This document shows, piece by piece, positions 13,983 to 17,435 of a stretch of 17,435 bases of DNA. The notes beneath the pieces were generated by a model that worked only from the letters and a program-made list of their open reading frames with translations, searched no databases and was not told the origin of the DNA. The stretch's first letter is position 1, and each line of letters starts with the position of its first letter. Origin of the DNA: Armatimonadetes bacterium RBG_19FT_COMBO_69_19 (lineage in GTDB: Bacteria; Sysuimicrobiota; Sysuimicrobiia; Sysuimicrobiales; Kaftiobacteriaceae); the NCBI GenBank assembly GCA_001768125.1, contig MENB01000146.1, positions 1 through 17,435 on the forward strand, given 5' to 3'. A program made the position numbers and the translations under genes.

Positions 13983-14751
13983 GGCGGCAGCCGCCTCATC
14001 CGCGCCCCGGCGGGTGTGGACGGATGTCATCCGCGACCGGCTGATCGACGGGGCCGTCTGGCTGTTCGCCCTCGCCGCCGTCGCCGTCTTCCGGCTCGTG
14101 GACAGCACCCTCGATCTGCGTGTCTTCGGCTACGAGCACCTCAGCGCGGTCCTGCGCTCCGGCCGGCCCGTCCTCATCGTAGTATGGCACGGCAAGGGGC
14201 TGCTGCCGGTCTTCTTCCTGCAGGGCGTGCCGCTCGTCGTCTACTCGAGCCAGACCCGGATCGGCCGGATCCCCGCCCTCTCGCGTTACGTCCGTCAGCT
14301 GACCCTGGCCTCGCTGCAGCACCTGGGCTACCAGGTGCTCGATGCCTCGCAGTTCACCAGCGAATCCCGGGGGGTCATCCGCTTCCTTCAATACTTGCAG
14401 CGCGGTCGCGGGGGCGTGATCGCGGCGGACGGCCCGGGAGGGCCGGTGTTCCGGGCGAAACCCGGGGCTGCCTACGTGGCCAAGAAGACCGGCGTGGCCC
14501 TCGTCCCTGTGGGAGCGGCGATGCGGGACGCCATCGCCCTCGACTCATGGGACCGGTTCGAGATCCCCCGCGCCTTTACGGCCGCGGCTCTAGTGATCGG
14601 CGAGCCGGTGGACGTCCACGAGGATGCCGATGAGGCGACCCTGGCCGCGCTCTCGCAGCAGCTCGAGGTGAGCCTGAACGACCTCACCGCACGGGCCGAG
14701 GTCGAAGCCTTCGCCCATCGGACGCCGCCGAGGCTCTCAGAAGTGGCGTAG
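13966..14751 (+). CDS. DUF374-type lysophospholipid acyltransferase family protein
   Basis: Membrane-associated acyltransferase of 261 residues. ATG 13966 lies inside the end of the synthetase gene, after AAGGATT; a GTG further in (residue 17) is possible. A hydrophobic segment (about 28-45) precedes VVWHGKGLLPVFF, which resembles the catalytic His region. Later come GGVIAADGPGGPVFRAKPGAAYVAKKTG, VPVG and LDSWDRFEIPRAF, all typical of the DUF374 group of the LPLAT superfamily (related to KDO-transferase-associated and lauroyl-type acyltransferases). The usual RGSSSRGG block is replaced by SQFTSESRG, so the substrate is unclear. The gene runs into the opposing membrane protein gene with a 15-bp overlap at the stop codons. 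Confidence 0.82.
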   Translation: MGSTTEAAAASSAPRRVWTDVIRDRLIDGAVWLFALAAVAVFRLVDSTLDLRVFGYEHLSAVLRSGRPVLIVVWHGKGLLPVFFLQGVPLVVYSSQTRIGRIPALSRYVRQLTLASLQHLGYQVLDASQFTSESRGVIRFLQYLQRGRGGVIAADGPGGPVFRAKPGAAYVAKKTGVALVPVGAAMRDAIALDSWDRFEIPRAFTAAALVIGEPVDVHEDADEATLAALSQQLEVSLNDLTARAEVEAFAHRTPPRLSEVA

Positions 14752-14937
14752 GATCCACAGCACGGCGATCCCCGCCGAGGCGAGGACCCCCAGCACCAGA
14801 AGCGGAAACACCAGGAACCACACCGCGGAGGTCGCGCGCCAGGCGATGCCCACGAGCAGGCCGAACAGCACCACCCCGGCGATGCCCACGGCCGCCGACA
14901 GCCCCGCGGTGAGGACGGGCGGGCGCCGGCCCATCAT
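14737..14937 (-). CDS. Small two-helix membrane protein, unknown
   Basis: Unrecognised protein of 66 residues with two hydrophobic helices (about 10-33 and 39-61) joined by a short WRATSA turn, and basic residues at the start (MMGRRPP). ATG 14937 overlaps the preceding stop (ATGA); ATG 14934 is an equally good start. The close coupling with the upstream membrane protein suggests a shared function or complex. The final 15 bp overlap the end of the opposing acyltransferase gene, so there is no room for a terminator between them. Confidence 0.65.
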   Translation of the reverse strand: MMGRRPPVLTAGLSAAVGIAGVVLFGLLVGIAWRATSAVWFLVFPLLVLGVLASAGIAVLWILRHF

Positions 14938-15503
14938 CGGCTCTCCTGTTTGGAGGCGCCCACCTCCTGCCGCAGGCGCGCGATGGTCTCTTCGTAGGAT
15001 TGCAGGATGTGGGTCTGCCGCTGGAACCGCATGGCCAGGTAACCCGCATAGAGGGCGATCCCCCAGAACGCGAAGATCTTCACGGCCTCGACCGTCAGGT
15101 CACCCTGAGGCGGGTGGAGCCGCAGGAGGACGGCGTAGGCGACGTTGTAGAGCGTGGCCACGTACAGCGCCATGCCCATCCCGTAGCGGAAGCTGTTGCT
15201 GACGAGGACGATGAAGTAGGCGAAGTAGAAGACGCTCCCGCTTCCCCCCGTGACGGCTACGAGGACGGAGATCAGCCCGAGATCGGTCGCCGTGGTCAGG
15301 TACTTCAGCCAGAGCGGCGCTCCGCGGCGGAGGATCGCCCAGTACCCGAGGTTCAACACCGCCAGCCCCGCGGTGAGCGCGATCACGATGGCCCAGGGGA
15401 CCGCGACCTCCCCCCGCGTTTTGAGATAGGCGACCGCCGCCAGCAGCACGGCGGCGACGATCCAGCGCACGACGACCTTGCTGCGCTCAATCTGCTGCTC
15501 CAT
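14934..15503 (-). CDS. Multi-pass membrane protein resembling a histidine-kinase sensor domain, without kinase
   Basis: Protein of 189 residues from ATG 15503 (MEQQIERSKVVVRW); ATG 15518 would add five residues. About six hydrophobic helices are visible, with LKYLTTATDLGLISVLVAVTGGSGSVFYFAYFI in the middle. That region resembles the N-terminal membrane domain of histidine kinases common in GC-rich bacteria. After the last helix comes a short amphipathic stretch (HILQSYEETIARLRQEVG), where a kinase dimerisation helix would normally begin, and then the gene stops. No H-box, ATPase motif or response regulator is nearby. It overlaps the hydrolase gene upstream by 17 nt and the 66-residue gene downstream by 4 nt. 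The function is unknown; it could be an orphan sensor or partner protein. Confidence 0.7.
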   Translation of the reverse strand: MEQQIERSKVVVRWIVAAVLLAAVAYLKTRGEVAVPWAIVIALTAGLAVLNLGYWAILRRGAPLWLKYLTTATDLGLISVLVAVTGGSGSVFYFAYFIVLVSNSFRYGMGMALYVATLYNVAYAVLLRLHPPQGDLTVEAVKIFAFWGIALYAGYLAMRFQRQTHILQSYEETIARLRQEVGASKQESR

Positions 15504-16278
15504 CCCCGGCCCCCCCATCTCCCGCTTCCCCGCCCGTCTCCCCGTCGAGGTACGGGCGCAGGAACTGTGCCACTTCGTTGAAGAGCACCCGGCGGTCGCG
15601 ATCCAGTGTGGCCACGTGGCCGGAGTGCGGAAGCCACAGCACGCGCGCCTCTCCCGGCACGCGGGCGGCGATCTCGCGCGCGCTCTCACGCGGGATGACC
15701 CAATCCCGGCGACCCTGTGCGATCAGCACCGGGACCCGCACGCGCGGAAGCACCTCCCGCATCTCATCCAGGAGACGCTCGACCTCCTGGGTCGCCCGGA
15801 GCGGGATCTGCCGGGCCGGCGACTGGTAGCGGCGCATCGCCCGCTCCCGGGGGCCGAGCTTCATCAGGACGGGGACATACGGGACCACGCGCGCCGCCAC
15901 CCGTGACGCCCGCGCGATGAGCCGTTTCATCCGGATGGGGGTGGAGATCGTGACGACGGCCGCGGGCTGCCGGCCGGTCGTCAGGCACAAGGCGACGGCG
16001 CCGCCCATCGAGAGCCCGATTACCGCCACGCGTGGGCAGCCTCTCCGCAGCTCGCGGAATGCTGCGTCCGCGGATGCCAGCCATTCGCGCCACGTCGTCC
16101 GGGCCAGGTCGCGAGGAGAGCCATGGCCCGCCAGTTCGCTGACGCCGGCGGTCCACCCGTGTTGGGCCAGGGCATCGGCCATGGGAATCATCTCGAGCGG
16201 GGAGCCCGAGAAGCCGTGGAGCAGCAGACAGCCGCCCGCCCCCCGCCCGACCATGTAGGACAGCCCTGACCCTGGCAT
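15487..16278 (-). CDS. Alpha/beta hydrolase (carboxylesterase/monoacylglycerol-lipase type)
   Basis: Serine hydrolase of 263 residues from ATG 16278, preceded by AGGGGC. The oxyanion segment LLLHGFSGSP is near residue 19, the nucleophile elbow is GLSMGG (Ser near residue 90), the acid is in GRRDWVIP, and the catalytic His is in HSGHVAT. The short lid and the HGF-GLSMGG pairing resemble Est30-type thermostable carboxylesterases. There is no signal peptide, so it is probably cytosolic. The last 15 residues (GETGGEAGDGGAGDG) are a Gly/Asp-rich tail not part of the fold, whose codons overlap the next gene by 17 nt. It follows ssb by 13 nt. The substrate cannot be inferred. Confidence 0.88.
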   Translation of the reverse strand: MPGSGLSYMVGRGAGGCLLLHGFSGSPLEMIPMADALAQHGWTAGVSELAGHGSPRDLARTTWREWLASADAAFRELRRGCPRVAVIGLSMGGAVALCLTTGRQPAAVVTISTPIRMKRLIARASRVAARVVPYVPVLMKLGPRERAMRRYQSPARQIPLRATQEVERLLDEMREVLPRVRVPVLIAQGRRDWVIPRESAREIAARVPGEARVLWLPHSGHVATLDRDRRVLFNEVAQFLRPYLDGETGGEAGDGGAGDGAAD

Positions 16279-16291
16279 CGCCCCTAACGGA

Positions 16292-16759
16292 TTACACGGG
16301 CGTCAGGGGAGAGACCTCTTCTCCACCCGTCTTGTCTCGACGGGCGGGATCGAGGAACACGACGTGATCGGCCACGACCTCCGCCGATGTCCGCCAGGTC
16401 CCGTCGCCGTTCTCTTGGTTGTGCACCTGCAGCCGGCCCGTGATGCCGACCAGCCGCCCCTTCGTCAGGTGCTCGCCGATGACGGTGGCCAGCTGGCGCC
16501 AGGCCACCACGCTGATGAAGTCGGCATCCCGCTCGCCGTCTCGGTTGGCGAATGGACGGGGGACGGCGAGCACGAACCAGGCGCGGGCCACGCCGTCTCC
16601 GGTCATCCGGAGGTCAGGATCGCGGGTCAACCGTCCCACCAGCGTGATGTGATTGATCCCACGCCCCCCACCGCCCCGGGGCTGCTCCTCGCGTGGCTGC
16701 TCCGTGGACGGCGTCTCCTCCGGGCGTTCATCTTCCTGCGTGCGCACCTGTCGCGGCAT
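16292..16759 (-). CDS. ssb: Single-stranded DNA-binding protein, atypical tails
   Basis: Binds single-stranded DNA through one OB fold (about residues 35-137): INHITLVGRLTRDPDLR, FVLAVPRPF, DFISVVAWRQLA, LTKGRLVGITGRLQV and VVADHVVFLD are the usual SSB segments. It has 155 residues from ATG 16759, with AGGGGG before it. Two things are odd. A 34-residue charged, Glu/Gln/Pro/Gly-rich tail precedes the OB fold, and the usual acidic C-terminal tip (DDDIPF-like), which recruits partner proteins, is absent; the protein ends EEVSPLTPV. It may be a second SSB paralogue and not the replicative one. It lies between terC and the hydrolase gene, all on the same strand. Confidence 0.88.
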   Translation of the reverse strand: MPRQVRTQEDERPEETPSTEQPREEQPRGGGGRGINHITLVGRLTRDPDLRMTGDGVARAWFVLAVPRPFANRDGERDADFISVVAWRQLATVIGEHLTKGRLVGITGRLQVHNQENGDGTWRTSAEVVADHVVFLDPARRDKTGGEEVSPLTPV

Positions 16760-16831
16760 CTGCCGCCCCCTTTCCCCCTCGCCCTGTTCACGCTACGGGA
16801 TGGCGGGGAGGTGGACAATCCCGCAGGTGGG

Positions 16832-17435
16832 TCAGTTCACGCCTGGTCGCCGTATGGACGGCGGAGGGGGACCGGCTCCGAAAACCCGCCGGACGCGGAG
16901 GTTGAGCATCTCCACAAAGACGGAGAACCCCATCGCGAAGTAGATGTAGCCTTTCGGGATGTGCTGGCCCAGCCCGTCGGCGAGGAGCGACAGACCGATC
17001 AAGAGGAGGAAGCTGAGCGCGAGCATCTTCACGGTCGGATGGTGGTGGACGAAGTCGCTGATGGGGTCGGCCGCCCACATCATCACCGCGATGGCCAGGA
17101 CCACCGCCGCGATCATCACCGGCAGCTGGTTCACCATCCCCACCGCGGTGATCACCGAATCGAGCGAGAAGATGATGTCGAGCAGCATGATCTGAACGAT
17201 GACGCCGGCGAACGACGGGACGACCCGCGCCGTGAGGCGTCCTTCCATCCCTTCCAGCCGCTCGTGGATCTCGGTCGTGCTCTTGGCCAGCAGGAAGAGA
17301 CCGCCCGTGATAAGGAGGAGGTCGCGACCCGAGAACCCGTGCCCGAAGAGCTCGAACAGCGGACGTGTCAGCCGGATTATCCAGGCCAGCGACGCCAGCA
17401 GCGCGATGCGGGTCAGCATCGCGGCCGCCAGCCCG
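16832..17435 (-). CDS. TerC-family integral membrane protein, 5' end outside window
   Basis: Multi-pass membrane protein of the TerC/YoaE family, linked in other bacteria to metal (manganese) export and tellurite resistance. The frame continues upstream to the window edge (GLAAA before the ATG at 17419), so roughly the first 50-70 residues, including the first conserved acidic helix, are missing. Visible features are LAWIIRLTRPLF, SGRDLLLITGGLFLLAKSTTEIHE, the key motif DIIFSLDSVITAVGM with its conserved Asp, and LLIGLSLLADGLGQHIPKGYIYFAMGFSVFVEMLN near the end. This order is typical of the family. The ssb start lies 72 nt after its stop, so co-transcription is possible. Confidence 0.92.
   Translation of the reverse strand, partial: GLAAAMLTRIALLASLAWIIRLTRPLFELFGHGFSGRDLLLITGGLFLLAKSTTEIHERLEGMEGRLTARVVPSFAGVIVQIMLLDIIFSLDSVITAVGMVNQLPVMIAAVVLAIAVMMWAADPISDFVHHHPTVKMLALSFLLLIGLSLLADGLGQHIPKGYIYFAMGFSVFVEMLNLRVRRVFGAGPPPPSIRRPGVN

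Noticed and set aside
15504..15689. 62-residue N-terminal extension of the membrane protein
   Set aside because: It overlaps the C-terminal half of the hydrolase gene and is Arg/Ser/Cys-rich like other shadow frames. ATG 15503 fits the first membrane helix better.
1..17435. CRISPR array, tRNA, rRNA, insertion sequence, attachment site or defence system
   Set aside because: No regularly spaced long repeats, RNA gene signatures, transposase or integrase motifs or defence domains were seen. The window is mostly conserved housekeeping content.

Overview
This is a strongly GC-rich bacterial chromosomal window, by eye around 70% G+C with mostly G or C at third codon positions. It is dominated by a division and cell wall (dcw) cluster on the minus strand. 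The genes point to a cell that makes ordinary peptidoglycan, and the MurE motif predicts meso-diaminopimelate in it. I cannot name the lineage from sequence alone. The gene order, the divergent MurD and the apparent leaderless promoters would fit a deep-branching, uncultured, GC-rich Terrabacteria-type group, but that is a guess.

Region 1 (positions 1-9831, minus strand; transcription runs from high to low coordinates): mraZ, rsmH, a ftsL-like gene, ftsI (transpeptidase), murE, murF, mraY, murD and ftsW (cut off by the window edge). Several junctions are tight, with TGATG overlaps at ftsL/next frame, murF/mraY and mraY/murD, so this is almost certainly one operon. Upstream of mraZ there are three 10-nt MraZ-box repeats and, further up, three 10-bp-phased A/T tracts. 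The least ordinary parts are: a frame between ftsL and ftsI that looks coding but has no normal start codon; a MurD with many altered active-site residues; and a CGCAACATCT-type motif that recurs in three intergenic gaps.

Region 2 (9964-12095, minus strand): an ornithine-cyclodeaminase/mu-crystallin family gene overlaps by 4 nt a sulfide:quinone-oxidoreductase-like flavoprotein gene. They lie upstream of mraZ in the same direction. A good -35/-10 pair predicts that the pair starts as a leaderless transcript.

Region 3 (12213-14751, plus strand): an AMP-forming long-chain acyl-CoA synthetase and an overlapping DUF374-type acyltransferase, a likely two-gene lipid unit. It converges on region 4 with a 15-bp tail-to-tail overlap.

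Region 4 (14737-17435, minus strand): terC-like membrane protein gene (5' end outside the window), an atypical ssb, an alpha/beta hydrolase, a multi-pass membrane protein resembling the sensor half of a histidine kinase but with no kinase, and a 66-residue two-helix membrane protein. The last four are closely packed and probably co-transcribed.

No tRNA, rRNA, CRISPR array, insertion sequence or phage gene was seen, and no gene-free stretch exceeds 300 bases. The largest gaps are 8259-8425, 9809-9963 and 12096-12212, and their contents are described below.
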